A stretch of 64,000 nt of DNA from Haliea salexigens DSM 19537 (GCF_000423125.1 NZ_AUHJ01000012.1:1-64000), one strand, 5' to 3'; shown: positions 1-8,963, numbered from the stretch's first letter. The notes: generated by a model not told the origin, from the sequence alone. Numbers and translations are program-made.

Positions 1-384
1 TACACTCTTTCCAGGGCATTTGGGCGTCTCCCAAATACCTAAAGGTGTAAACCATGTTTCCGGTATATGCTGTAAGTTATGTCTCAGGTACTACAGAATA
101 AAATCAGCAAGTTAGAAGTCTCCAAGTCGGGGGCTTTTTTGCTGTTGTCTAATAGCTTCACATTTGCCTAACAGCCTTGGCTTAGATCGTTTCGATAGCC
201 CTCCCGTAGTGCTTCTGAGTGACCTGAGTGGAGGTATGCCGTAGTAGCCTTGAAGCCACCTCCAACGACTCACCCTCTCCAGCCTTTGCCCTGATGTCGT
301 GCTCAAGGTAAGGTATCGGAAGCCTCCAGACGGTTTGCGCGGGCCCGGCGCACGGGTCGCCCTCTGTAACAGCACGGGGATGCC
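1..384. other. non-coding stretch with hairpins, no gene recognised
   Basis: No convincing gene is seen in either strand here; the open minus-strand frame overlapping it matches nothing I recognise. Three inverted repeats are visible: a terminator-like one at 117-140, a small one at 179-200 (GGCT/AGCC outside ATCG/CGAT), and a larger one at 225-272 (arms TGGAGGT at 229-235 and ACCTCCA at 258-264, extended by TGAG/CTCA). The stretch ends at the start of the secreted protein gene at 385 and may hold its promoter and leader, or the end of an upstream transcript. Confidence 0.5.
117..140 (+). terminator. possible intrinsic terminator
   Basis: Seven-pair stem AGTCTCC/GGGGGCT (two G-U pairs) with a five-base loop, followed directly by a run of T. 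It would end a plus-strand transcript entering from left of the window. The wobble pairs make it moderate only. Confidence 0.4.
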
Positions 385-1956
385 ATGAAGATCAGAATAA
401 TTGTTACCTGCCTGTTGGTGACCCTCTGCCACGTGTCCGTAGCAGCGCAGATTTTCCACGATTCCGGCGAGGGAGAGATATCCGGCGGCTTTCCCAGTCA
501 ATGGGACCTGATCGGAGGGCTGGCAACGGTCGCGGATACGGCGGAAGGCAGAATTATTGCGTTTCCCCCCAGTGGCGGCACTATCTTCCCTCTGGTCAAT
601 GGTGAGGACGCCAATTACCTGGCGGAGAATTTCTCGATTGAGTTTGACGTGTTCTTTGACGAAACCTCATCGCTGTATGGGCAGCGTTTTTACCTGCGTC
701 TATGGCCGGGAGGTTCCGGATTTGCAGAGGGCGATATCCGCTACAAGCCGTTTGTGATCCACCGGGATGGTCTGGAAACCAGCTGGAATCACCCCGCGCC
801 GGGTGTAGCCAAGAATCATCTGCCGCCGCTGCAAACACTCGAGCCTGTATGGCGTCATGTGGTGGTTGAGCTGAGTAACGGCTCATTGCGGTTCACCATG
901 GATGATCAGCTCGTGTTCTTTCTTCCGCGCTTCAAGATGCAGCCCACCATGGTTTCCGTGGGCGGAAGAATAAATGACTCCAGATTCCCGGCCCAGATCG
1001 GCTTTGCGAATTTCCGGATATTCAATGGCGACTCCTCGGGGGCCGCAGGTGGCTCGTTACCGGCGGTGGCCGGCGACGTTCCGCCATCAGGTCCCGAAGT
1101 GTATCGCTTGCCTGAAGAATCGGTGCTGCCCTCGGGCGGCAGTATCGCGGGGTCCGTCGCCGCAGGGCAGGACCTTGGGGGGAGCGGCGCAGGCGGATCT
1201 ACCCGATCGTCGGGCCCGGACTTGAGAACGCTCGAAGAGCCGGAGCCAGACCTGTCTGAAGACATCCTGTCCACGGCGATTGCAGAGAATCCCGGTATTG
1301 CTGAAGAACCCGACTCAGGTTCCACCACGGGAGCCCCGGAAGAGGCGGCGGTGCCAGTGCCAGTCTTGGGGTACACAGCAGAGGTGCTGATCTACTCGGG
1401 AACAAGCGGAGGTGAAGGTGACTACACGCAGCGCGTGGTTTTCACGGATTCGCAGCGATTCCCCTACTGGATTGAGACGCGGGAAAACTACGACAAACCT
1501 TGCACCGTGTACATTCATTCAGCCCCGGGCACGGCCTGGCAGGGAGACAGCAGTCCGCCGGGGTCTCAGGCGACGGAGTACGATGTCTGCAGCGAGGGGC
1601 TGCCCCGAATCAATCCCCTGACAACCCTCGCGCGGGTTCTTTTTAAGCCCGAGGCGGGTACCTTCAAGCCGCTCACCGCGATCCAGGTGTGCAATAACGG
1701 GATCAATAATCGGGTCAAGGGCATTCGGGCGCAGGTGAGAAAGGCGCGCTTCCCCGACGGTAACTGGGACGCCAGCTATGAAACCGTGACATTCCAGGAG
1801 ATGCAGAATTGCGTGAGCTGGAAATCTATGGTCGAGTGTCCGGCGAATACGTTTGCGGTGGGAGTGACTCTTCATTTCAGGGATGGTGACCCGCTCTCAC
1901 CCCGGGATTTTCTCAGCGGCCTGGAGTTGAACTGCAGCTCCGCGCGCTGGGAATAA
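385..1956 (+). CDS. secreted lectin-like (LamG/ConA-type) protein of unknown function
   Basis: 523 aa with a signal peptide (about residues 1-21, hydrophobic core CLLVTLCHVSV, cut near AA-Q), so exported. Residues about 22-215 have the alternating beta pattern of a concanavalin A-like jelly roll (stretches such as FSIEFDVFF and WRHVVVELSNGSLRFTM), suggesting carbohydrate or surface binding. Residues about 218-328 are a low-complexity Gly/Ser/Pro/Glu linker. The last 190 residues form a Cys-containing beta-rich domain (Cys pairs near CTVYIHS, VCNNG, NCVSW, VECPA, LNCSS) that I do not recognise. The ATG at 385 is chosen because it begins the signal peptide. It stands alone, convergent with the lipoprotein gene at 2100. 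Function is not assignable; the lectin call is a fold-level guess. Confidence 0.75.
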   Translation: MKIRIIVTCLLVTLCHVSVAAQIFHDSGEGEISGGFPSQWDLIGGLATVADTAEGRIIAFPPSGGTIFPLVNGEDANYLAENFSIEFDVFFDETSSLYGQRFYLRLWPGGSGFAEGDIRYKPFVIHRDGLETSWNHPAPGVAKNHLPPLQTLEPVWRHVVVELSNGSLRFTMDDQLVFFLPRFKMQPTMVSVGGRINDSRFPAQIGFANFRIFNGDSSGAAGGSLPAVAGDVPPSGPEVYRLPEESVLPSGGSIAGSVAAGQDLGGSGAGGSTRSSGPDLRTLEEPEPDLSEDILSTAIAENPGIAEEPDSGSTTGAPEEAAVPVPVLGYTAEVLIYSGTSGGEGDYTQRVVFTDSQRFPYWIETRENYDKPCTVYIHSAPGTAWQGDSSPPGSQATEYDVCSEGLPRINPLTTLARVLFKPEAGTFKPLTAIQVCNNGINNRVKGIRAQVRKARFPDGNWDASYETVTFQEMQNCVSWKSMVECPANTFAVGVTLHFRDGDPLSPRDFLSGLELNCSSARWE

Positions 1957-2099
1957 CAGGTGCTGCGGAGGGCGACCGGTGAGTGGTCGCCGTTGGTTCC
2001 CGATCCCCGGTGCCCGTCGCTCGAGCAGTGTGCTGAGCGCACCATTGCAGGGTTTTTACCACCGCGCGAGAGCCGCTGTTGAGTGCCCGGTGGCAGTCA

Positions 2100-2837
2100 C
2101 TACTCCTGGATAAAGAAACGCAGCCGTGTGGGCTCTGACAGGTTACCGCGCCCACCGTTCGCGCAGATGTCCACGGCCGTGCTCGCGGACCGCACGTCCT
2201 GATCGTCCGTGTAGCAGACCCTGTACATGCCGTTCGCGGCGTCGAAGCTCTCGAAGACGGCGTAGCCCGTCAGGTCGTTCCTGTCCGTGTCCGCGAGTTG
2301 CGTGTAGTTGATCACCCTGTCGTTGAGTTCGAAGGTGTACTTTCCGGAAGCCACGATCGGCCCGGCGCGCTTGCTGTAGCTGCCGTTCTCAGAAAAGCGA
2401 TAGGTCACCGAGAAGCCTTCCTCGCGCACCAGGAACGCCGTCGACTGGATGAGCGCCGGGTCAAATGCATCCGTGGGAATCTGCACGAACTGGGGCACGA
2501 GGAAAAATACTTCCTCCTGCCGCTCGAGGAAGCCCATCAGGATGTCATTGCCCTCGAAGCCCGACGTGAAGAGCCGGCAGGACCCGCCGGAGCCGCCACA
2601 CAGGCCGCGCTGGCGCTTCAGCCAGCTGTCGAAGCGGTAGCCGGTCGCCGGTTCGCCGCGGAAGGTTTCATCAAAAAACAGGTCCACCACATCGATTTCG
2701 CAGACCGCGCCGGTCTCGCAGTCGTAGGTACCGGAGTTGGTGGTGACACGGCCACCTTCCGGTACCTCAATGCGGATCTTGCAGCCACCCAGCAGAAGGG
2801 TGGACAAGGTGATGACTATGAGAATCGACTGCTTCAT
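2100..2837 (-). CDS. lipoprotein with divergent InlB-type repeat domain
   Basis: 245 aa. The start at 2837 (MKQSILIV) begins a lipoprotein signal peptide with lipobox LLGGC (Cys about residue 18) and has GGGAG upstream; a longer in-frame start at 2942 would spoil this. After the Cys comes a module with the layout G-x-V-x-T-x-S-G ... C ... C-x-VDVVDLFFDE ... P-A-x-GYRF-x-x-W ... RGLCGG ... CRLFTSGF, resembling divergent InlB B-repeat domains (bacterial surface beta-grasp repeats). The C-terminal half is unique and ends FFIQE. It is clearly paralogous to the lipoprotein at 10071-11090 over the first 100 residues. It is divergent from the winged-helix regulator at 2991, with a phased repeat array in between, so it is a likely target of that regulator (inference). 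Confidence 0.8.
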   Translation of the reverse strand: MKQSILIVITLSTLLLGGCKIRIEVPEGGRVTTNSGTYDCETGAVCEIDVVDLFFDETFRGEPATGYRFDSWLKRQRGLCGGSGGSCRLFTSGFEGNDILMGFLERQEEVFFLVPQFVQIPTDAFDPALIQSTAFLVREEGFSVTYRFSENGSYSKRAGPIVASGKYTFELNDRVINYTQLADTDRNDLTGYAVFESFDAANGMYRVCYTDDQDVRSASTAVDICANGGRGNLSEPTRLRFFIQE

Positions 2838-2919
2838 TATGGGGTGCTCCCTCGGATTCGCTGTCAGGATGGAATTCGCAATTTGCACCCTCAGGGTAGG
2901 ACCTGAGACAAGTGGAGTG

Positions 2920-2967
2920 ACGAAAACTGGACGAAAGTCCACGAAATCAGCGCGAAATTCGCGGAAA
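2920..2967. promoter_or_regulatory. helically phased direct repeats, candidate winged-helix regulator site
   Basis: Five copies of a CGAAA-type hexamer (ACGAAA at 2920, 2931 and 2941; GCGAAA at 2952; CGGAAA at 2962) recur every 10-11 bp on the plus strand, one per DNA turn. A 13-bp palindrome CGCGAAATTCGCG (2951-2963) overlaps the fourth copy. OmpR/PhoB/CadC-type winged-helix proteins are known to bind tandem direct repeats of this spacing. The array sits between the lipoprotein start (2837) and the regulator start (2991). The binding role is inferred. Confidence 0.5.
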
Positions 2968-2990
2968 ACGGCATTATGGGCGGTATGTGA

Positions 2991-4877
2991 ATGACTTCTG
3001 CAGTGGCTTCAGGAGCACTCAGGCAATTTGAGCATTTTGCGATCGACGCAAGTCGGGGCGCGGTCCTGCGGGACGGCGAGACGATCACGCTGCGCCCGCA
3101 GTCGTTTCGCGTTCTGCAGTACCTGGTGGCCAACCCCGACCGCCTGATTAGCAAGGAAGAGCTCTTCGACAGGATCTGGGGTGAGGCGGTGGTCACCGAC
3201 GATAGCCTGGCGCAGTGCCTCGTGGACATCCGCCGGGCCCTTGGCGATGAGGGCCGGCACGCGGTCAGGACGCAGCCTCGTCGAGGGTACCTGTTCAGTG
3301 CCCGGGCCGTGGATACGCCGGCCGCCGCACAGCCGCCGGCGTCCGCAGCCTTGTCCGGCACGACCCGTGGAGCCTGGTTCACGGCGGCGATACTGGGATT
3401 GGGTACATTGCTACTGGCGTGGTGGCTGTTCCTGAGGCCCGGGCCCGATGCAGTAGAGACATCCGCGGCGTCTTCCCCGGTCATTGCGGTGCTGCCCTTC
3501 GCCGACTTCACGCCGGCGGGCGACAGGGACTATCTGGCCCTCGGCCTGCCGGAAGAAATCATCAACAGCCTGACCCGGGTGCATGGCCTGCGGGTCATCT
3601 CCCGCACCTCGTCATTCCTGCCGCAGCTGGGTCAGCAGCTGACCGCAAGGGAGATCGGTGCGCAGCTGGGCGCCACGCACCTCCTCGAGGGCAGTATTCG
3701 CGAACACGATGGGCTCCTGCGGATCACGATACAGCTGATCGAAACGAACAGCGGCCACCATGTCTGGTCCGAGACGCTCGACCGCAGGTACGGCGATATC
3801 CTGCGCGTACAGAGCCAGGTCGCCAGCGCTGTTGCGGGCCTGTTCCAGCTGACGGTGATGGAACAGGCCGGGTCTGACACGGTGATAGCCCCGGACGATT
3901 ACACCCTGTACCTGCGCGCCCTGCACGTGCTGCGAAGCGGTGAGTTCGCCGAACTGGGCAGCGCGATCATGTCACTGGAGGGAGTCGCGCGCAGGAGTCC
4001 GCGTTTTATCCCGGTGCGGGATCTTCTGGCCCGGAGCTACCTGCTGCAGGTCTATCGGGGCGAATTGTCCGGGACCGACGTGGCGCAACGGGTTCGCACG
4101 CTGGCCGAGGAGATGCTCGCCGTGCCCTCGGGCAGCGCTGGTGCCCACGGGGCCCTGGCCGCACTGGCCCTCAAGGTAGAGAACGACCTGCCGGCGGCGG
4201 CCGAGCACGTGACCGAGGCCCTGACGCAGGAGCCGGGGAATCCCCGACACCTGGGAGTTGCCGGCGACCTTGCCTACGCGCTGGAACGCTTTCCCGCGGC
4301 GGTGGCCCTGTACCAGGGAGCGCTCGATCTCGATCCCTTCTGCACCGCCTGCTACATGAACCAGGCACAGGCCTACATCGCCGCCGGTCAGCCGCGCCAG
4401 GCCGAGGCCGCCGTCCGGCAGGTTATGGAACGTTCGCGCGGCGGTCACCTGACCCTCGGCCTGACCAGGATCATGCAGGGCGATTTCGCGGCGGCACAGG
4501 AGATTATCGATCAGACGGTGCCGGCAAAGGCGAGAAAGTTCCAGGAATTTTACCGGGCGTTGCTGTGTCACGCGCAAGGCGACATCGCGTGCTTCCGTTC
4601 ACTGCTCGAGCGTTTCGAGGCCGAGAACGGTGAATCCGAGGCCATGCGTATCGCGCAGCTGCACGCCGTCGGTGGCGACGCGGATGCGGCCTTCCGATGG
4701 CTGGCGCGCCTGCGTGAGCGCAACCAGACGCTGCTGCTGACGAACCTGCCGGACCCCCTGTTCGACAACCTGCGCGAAGACCCGCGCTGGCAGCACATGC
4801 TGGCGGAGCTCGGTCGCGCGCCGCAGCAGCTGCGGCAGATAGCGTTTGATGTGGAGGCGCTGCTGGAGGTACGCTGA
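2991..4877 (+). CDS. CadC-like winged-helix regulator with TolB-like and TPR domains
   Basis: 628 aa, one-component membrane regulator architecture. Residues about 10-105 are an OmpR/CadC-type winged helix (FEHFAIDASRGAVLRDGE, LRPQSFRVLQYLV, DDSLAQCLVDIRRALGD, RRGYLF). Residues about 129-148 are one transmembrane helix (AAILGLGTLLLAWWLFL). Residues about 163-280 are a TolB-like N-terminal domain (VIAVLPFADF, GLPEEIINSL, VISRTSSF, LEGSIRE). Residues about 300-600 are helical TPR-type repeats in the periplasm. The family senses periplasmic signals and acts directly at DNA while membrane-bound. It is divergent from the lipoprotein gene, with 153 bp between them carrying phased repeats. The ligand is unknown. 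Confidence 0.88.
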   Translation: MTSAVASGALRQFEHFAIDASRGAVLRDGETITLRPQSFRVLQYLVANPDRLISKEELFDRIWGEAVVTDDSLAQCLVDIRRALGDEGRHAVRTQPRRGYLFSARAVDTPAAAQPPASAALSGTTRGAWFTAAILGLGTLLLAWWLFLRPGPDAVETSAASSPVIAVLPFADFTPAGDRDYLALGLPEEIINSLTRVHGLRVISRTSSFLPQLGQQLTAREIGAQLGATHLLEGSIREHDGLLRITIQLIETNSGHHVWSETLDRRYGDILRVQSQVASAVAGLFQLTVMEQAGSDTVIAPDDYTLYLRALHVLRSGEFAELGSAIMSLEGVARRSPRFIPVRDLLARSYLLQVYRGELSGTDVAQRVRTLAEEMLAVPSGSAGAHGALAALALKVENDLPAAAEHVTEALTQEPGNPRHLGVAGDLAYALERFPAAVALYQGALDLDPFCTACYMNQAQAYIAAGQPRQAEAAVRQVMERSRGGHLTLGLTRIMQGDFAAAQEIIDQTVPAKARKFQEFYRALLCHAQGDIACFRSLLERFEAENGESEAMRIAQLHAVGGDADAAFRWLARLRERNQTLLLTNLPDPLFDNLREDPRWQHMLAELGRAPQQLRQIAFDVEALLEVR

Positions 4878-5386
4878 GAATAAGAGATCGACGACGACTG
4901 GCTGGAGGGCCGCCCAAACCTCGCTTCACTTTCAGCCACATCAGGATTGGTCTGGCGAGACCCTCTCAGCACCAGTTATTTGCCAGGAGGAGATTGTGCC
5001 GGATTTGTGTTCAAGTCGGGGAGACCCGTATTTCGCCGTAAGTAATTGGTTTAAATGGGAAAAATACCTTTATCTAACTTTTAACCGGACCGCAGTGAGT
5101 TCATGCGACAACTACCTTGAAAAGCTCCGGTATCGACTGAAGATTTTGTAACCTGTGGGTCTGGAGATACCGAACTCGCGGCACAGAGATGACATTTTCT
5201 CGCCATGTGTCCAATAGTTTGGCTGGCACCAGGGCGCCATCATAGGAGAGCCCTGTCTGCGTCGCGGCGAGCTTGGCAATATGATGCCGGATGTAGAGGG
5301 CGGTGACATGAGCAACCGCGTCATTGTCTCAGCTAAAGCAGTGGCCGATCGCGCGGGCTGTAAAACGCCCGTCAAATGCTTCGTGT
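4878..5386. other. gene-poor gap with transposase relic
   Basis: About 510 bp without an intact gene, visibly more AT-rich around 5040-5110 than its flanks. It contains the IS481-type relic described at 5112-5240. No terminal inverted repeats or target duplications could be recognised by eye. The rest has no readable product. Confidence 0.55.
5112..5240 (-). mobile_element. IS481-type transposase N-terminal remnant
   Basis: Read on the minus strand, this short stretch encodes HGEKMSSLCREFGISRPTGY followed by KIFSRY. That is the helix-turn-helix segment typical near the N terminus of IS481-family transposases (pattern EKM-x-x-LCREFGIS-x-x-TGYKI-x-x-RY). The frame ends at a stop immediately afterwards, and no DDE catalytic domain follows. 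It is therefore a relic, not a working element. It marks past transposition next to the quinoprotein dehydrogenase gene. Confidence 0.6.
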
Positions 5387-7744
5387 TTAGTCCGGGAGAC
5401 TGTAAGCGACAACGTGATCGCCGATCGTTGTTTGCATGTACGCGTGTCCGCCGGCGGCGATCACAACATACTGCTTGCCATCGAGAGCCGATACGAAGCT
5501 CATCGGGGTGGCTTGCCCACCAGCAGGCAGTCGCCCCTTCCATAACTCAGCGCCGGTGTCGATATCAAACGCGCGCAGGTAGTCGTCCTGAGCCGCGGCT
5601 ATGAACACCAGGCCTCCCGCGGTAATGATTGAGCCCCCCTGGGTAAACGCACCGGGCATGGCAATACCGAATGGCGCGACATCGGAGGTAGTGCCCAGCG
5701 GTCGCTGCCAGAGTAGTGTGCGCGTATTCAAGTCAATCACCGAAAGCCGTCCCCATGGCGGCGCATTGCAGGGCACACCGAGCGGTGACATGAAAGGTCT
5801 CTCTGTACTCACCGCGTACGGGGTGCCCAACTGCGGCGAGATAGGCACGCCGCGCTGATCGAAGGTGATTTGGTCGCCCGACGGCGCCTGTTCTCGAGGG
5901 ATCAATTGCACCAATAGCGGCATATAAGATGAACTCACCGCCATCAACTGACGGGTCTCGTCCACCGAGACGCTTCCCCAGTTCATCACCCCATTGTTAC
6001 CCGGCCAGGCCAGGCTGCGCTCCAATCCCGGCGGGGTGAACTTACCCTCGTAGTGCAATTGTCGAAAGGTGGCGCGGCACCAGAGCTGGTCGAGAGGTGT
6101 GGCACCCCACATGTCCTTTTCCGTGAGTGGCGGAGGCGTGAGGCTGGGCATGCCGACCGACGCCGGCTGGGTCGCGGAATAGCGCTCGTCGGGAATTGTG
6201 CCGCGCGGCACTGGCTTTTCTTCGACGGCGGCGAGGGGCTCCCCCGTGCGGCGATCCAGCAAGAATATTTCGCCGTGTTTGGTCGGCTGAATCAGCGCGG
6301 GTATCGTTTCGCCATTGATGGCAAGATCGACCAGTACTGGCTGGGAGGCAACATCGTAATCCCACAGGTCGTGATGCACTGTCTGAAAAGACCAGCGCAC
6401 CGTGCCGCTGGCGACATCGAGCGCCACCACTGAACTGGCGTAGCGATCCTGGGCGTCATCGCGATGACCGCCAAAATAGTCCGGCGTTGCATTGCCGGTG
6501 GGCACATAGACCAGCCCCAGCTTCTGGTCGGCGCTGAACAAACTCCAGGCGTTGGGTGAGTTGCGTGTGTAGGCTTGATCGGGTTGCCATGTTCCTGCTT
6601 CATCGGGTCGCCCGGCATCCCAGGCCCAGAGCTGGCGTCCGGTTTTCGCATCATAAGCCCTCACCACGCCCGGCGGTTCATCGAGTGACATGTTATCGAG
6701 CACAAAACCGCCGACGATCGCGACATCGCCCACGATCGCCGGAGGTGAAGAGACCAGGTAGTAGCCCGGCTTTACCTCGCCGAGCCCCTCGAGGAGTGAA
6801 ATTTCGCCGCTTTCGCCAAAATCAGGGCACAACTCCCCTGTCTGGGCATCAAGCGCAAGCATACGTGCGTCCAGCGTCGCGACCAGAATTCGCTTTGCGC
6901 AGCGCGTGCCGGTGTCGACATCGTGATGGTAGGACACGCCACGGCAGGCAAGCATATGGACACCACGAGTATCGATGTCAGGGTCGAAGCGCCAACGCTC
7001 CCGCCCCGTTTCGGCGTCCAGCGCAATCACCTTGTTGCGCGGTGAGCAGAAATACAAGCTGTCATCGACCTTCAACGGGGTTGCCTGGAAACTATAGGCG
7101 CTGTGCGATTCCGGGTAAGCCTCCGGCAAGTCTCCGCTTTGGTAGTGCCAGGCCAGCGCGAGCTGGTCTACATTATCGCGGTTGATTTGTGCAGCGGGCA
7201 CATAGCGGGTACCCGCCTTGTTGCGGCCGTAATGGTGCCATTGGCTGGCATCGGTGCTATCAACCGCTGTGCCAGGGGCTGTGAGTGGCACTGTAGCGTG
7301 GCGTGCCGTCGGTACACTGCTCACGTTGAATGCAACTGCCAGCACCGCAGAAACCACGGCGATGCAACCGATGCTCAGCGCGCTAAAGGCTTTCCTCGCC
7401 GTATTTTTGGCTTGAACCCCAGGCAAGACGGCCAGCGCCAGGAAAATCGACAAACCGAGCGGCAAACCCAGGCGAGGTAGCAGCTGCCAGAAATCCAGGC
7501 CGACTTCAGCCAGAGCCCAAACCAACGTGGCGGCTGTCATTGCGACATAAAGCCAAAAAGCCAGCAGTCGGCCCTGCCAAACCAGGCGGGCGACCACCAG
7601 GGTCGCAACACCCGATAACAGGTAGTAGAGCGAACCTCCCAGACTCACCAGCCACGCGCCCCCCACTGCGAGCCAGCCGCCAATGGCCAGCAGCAGCAGG
7701 CTCATCATTTTTTGCAGGAACTTTCGATAGCGCCGAGACTTCAT
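5387..7744 (-). CDS. gcd: membrane-bound PQQ-dependent glucose dehydrogenase family protein
   Basis: 785 aa, close to the 796 aa of E. coli Gcd. Residues about 10-150 hold five hydrophobic helices that anchor the protein and bind ubiquinone in this family. From about 165 a PQQ beta-propeller faces the periplasm, with the family stretches WHHYGRNKAGTRYVP, RFDPDID, FQTVHHDLWDYDVASQP and GIAMPGAFTQGG and the C-terminal GGQATPMSF. The enzyme oxidises aldoses (or quinate/shikimate in sister branches) to lactones and passes electrons to ubiquinone. An AGAGG lies before the ATG at 7744. No PQQ synthesis genes occur in the window. The exact substrate (glucose or a polyol/quinate) cannot be fixed from sequence. 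Confidence 0.88.
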   Translation of the reverse strand: MKSRRYRKFLQKMMSLLLLAIGGWLAVGGAWLVSLGGSLYYLLSGVATLVVARLVWQGRLLAFWLYVAMTAATLVWALAEVGLDFWQLLPRLGLPLGLSIFLALAVLPGVQAKNTARKAFSALSIGCIAVVSAVLAVAFNVSSVPTARHATVPLTAPGTAVDSTDASQWHHYGRNKAGTRYVPAAQINRDNVDQLALAWHYQSGDLPEAYPESHSAYSFQATPLKVDDSLYFCSPRNKVIALDAETGRERWRFDPDIDTRGVHMLACRGVSYHHDVDTGTRCAKRILVATLDARMLALDAQTGELCPDFGESGEISLLEGLGEVKPGYYLVSSPPAIVGDVAIVGGFVLDNMSLDEPPGVVRAYDAKTGRQLWAWDAGRPDEAGTWQPDQAYTRNSPNAWSLFSADQKLGLVYVPTGNATPDYFGGHRDDAQDRYASSVVALDVASGTVRWSFQTVHHDLWDYDVASQPVLVDLAINGETIPALIQPTKHGEIFLLDRRTGEPLAAVEEKPVPRGTIPDERYSATQPASVGMPSLTPPPLTEKDMWGATPLDQLWCRATFRQLHYEGKFTPPGLERSLAWPGNNGVMNWGSVSVDETRQLMAVSSSYMPLLVQLIPREQAPSGDQITFDQRGVPISPQLGTPYAVSTERPFMSPLGVPCNAPPWGRLSVIDLNTRTLLWQRPLGTTSDVAPFGIAMPGAFTQGGSIITAGGLVFIAAAQDDYLRAFDIDTGAELWKGRLPAGGQATPMSFVSALDGKQYVVIAAGGHAYMQTTIGDHVVAYSLPD

Positions 7745-7938
7745 CGTGCCGACCTCTTTTGCGGTCGTTCGAGTCTAGCGGCTTACGAGCAGTGCTCACC
7801 TCGTGCATTTGCAGGAGATACCCGCACGGGCATCGAGCTATACTCTTTGTCGTGATAAAGATGTCATCAAAATATATGACGTGCGGTGTTCACGGACGAG
7901 TCAGCATCGAACATCAATAAAATGAACGAGAGTGATTT

Positions 7939-8721
7939 ATGTACGACGATCTAGAAGGCCGTGTCGCCGTGATTACGGGTGCTGGCAGTGGCATTGGTCG
8001 GGCTACAGCGCTGCTGCTCAATCGCGAGGGCTGCCGACTGGTACTGAATGACCTGCGTGGTGAAGATGCCGAAGCCACCCGCAACCTGCTGGAAAACCCC
8101 GATAGCGCTGTTATTCATGCGGGGGATATTGGCGACCCGGCTACTGCGGAGCAACTCAGCGAGCTCGCTACCGAAACGTTCGGCGCTTTGCATATCTGGG
8201 TGAATAACGCGGCACGTTCTTTGTTCGGTCCGTTGGCAGAGTGCAGCAACGAAGAGTGGGACAGTGTTTTTCAGGTGACTCTCACCGGAGCATTCTACGG
8301 GGTACGCAGTGCGCTAAAGGCGATGCGGCGCAATCAGGGACCGCAGTCCGGGGCTATCGTCAACATTGCCTCGGGCGCTGCGCTGGCCGGCGAGGAAGGC
8401 CTTGGCGCCTATGGCGCAGCCAAGGCTGGTTTGGTCAACCTGACTCGCACCACGGCGGTAGAAAATGCGCGGTACGGTATACGCTGCAATGTCATCCTGC
8501 CGGGCCCAATTGCCACTCCCCCTATGCTACAGGCGGCGTCGCAGTCACCAGGCGGGGTTGATGCCTGGGCATCCCAGATTGTGCCCGGACGCCTTGGCGA
8601 GCCGGATGAGATCGCCAACGCGATCTGTTTCCTGGTTTCTCAACAGGCCTCTTACATCAATGGCAGCCTGCTGTCAGTTGACGGTGGTGTTTCGGCGCGC
8701 ACGAATTCTCCCCGCTTCTAG
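7939..8721 (+). CDS. SDR family NAD(P)-dependent oxidoreductase
   Basis: 260 aa classical short-chain dehydrogenase. The Rossmann motif is TGAGSGIG (residues 13-20), NNAA lies at 89-92, and the catalytic triad is Ser about 145, Tyr158 and Lys162 (YGAAK). Asp/Arg after the second strand (NDLRGED) suggests NAD preference. The C-terminal GSLLSVDGG is typical of FabG-like members. The substrate is unknown. It is divergent from the gcd-like gene and followed 21 bp later by a tiny Tat-signal-like fragment. Confidence 0.88.
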   Translation: MYDDLEGRVAVITGAGSGIGRATALLLNREGCRLVLNDLRGEDAEATRNLLENPDSAVIHAGDIGDPATAEQLSELATETFGALHIWVNNAARSLFGPLAECSNEEWDSVFQVTLTGAFYGVRSALKAMRRNQGPQSGAIVNIASGAALAGEEGLGAYGAAKAGLVNLTRTTAVENARYGIRCNVILPGPIATPPMLQAASQSPGGVDAWASQIVPGRLGEPDEIANAICFLVSQQASYINGSLLSVDGGVSARTNSPRF

Positions 8722-8742
8722 GGGAAATACCAGAGGCTCACA

Positions 8743-8859
8743 ATGGCTTCATTGCACGGCGCACGAGTCTGGGAGCGCAGAGCCTTTCTGGGGGCTGTGG
8801 TCGCGGGTACCGTTTGGGGTGCCGCCGGGCCTGAGAGATTGGCGGATAACAGGGTTTAG
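8743..8859 (+). pseudogene. truncated Tat-exported protein fragment (38 codons)
   Basis: A short frame with a good AGAGG six bases before its ATG encodes an N terminus containing ERRAFLGAVVAGTVWGAAG: a twin-arginine motif (RRAFLG) followed by a hydrophobic stretch, as in Tat signal peptides. It stops after residue 38 with no mature domain. It lies 21 bp after the SDR stop, so it may have been the second gene of that operon. The parent family cannot be told. Confidence 0.4.
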
Positions 8860-8963
8860 CGATTCTTGTTGGTATTACGAGACTGATGTCCAGTCAGGGT
8901 AGCCCCAACGTTGCACGAGCTTCCCTGTGAAGGCCGTTTTGCATCTGCAGGCCTTTAATTATA

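Noticed and set aside
7863-7880. GTCAT/ATGAC inverted repeat upstream of the SDR
   Set aside because: Arms are only five bases with an eight-base AT-rich spacer; expected by chance.
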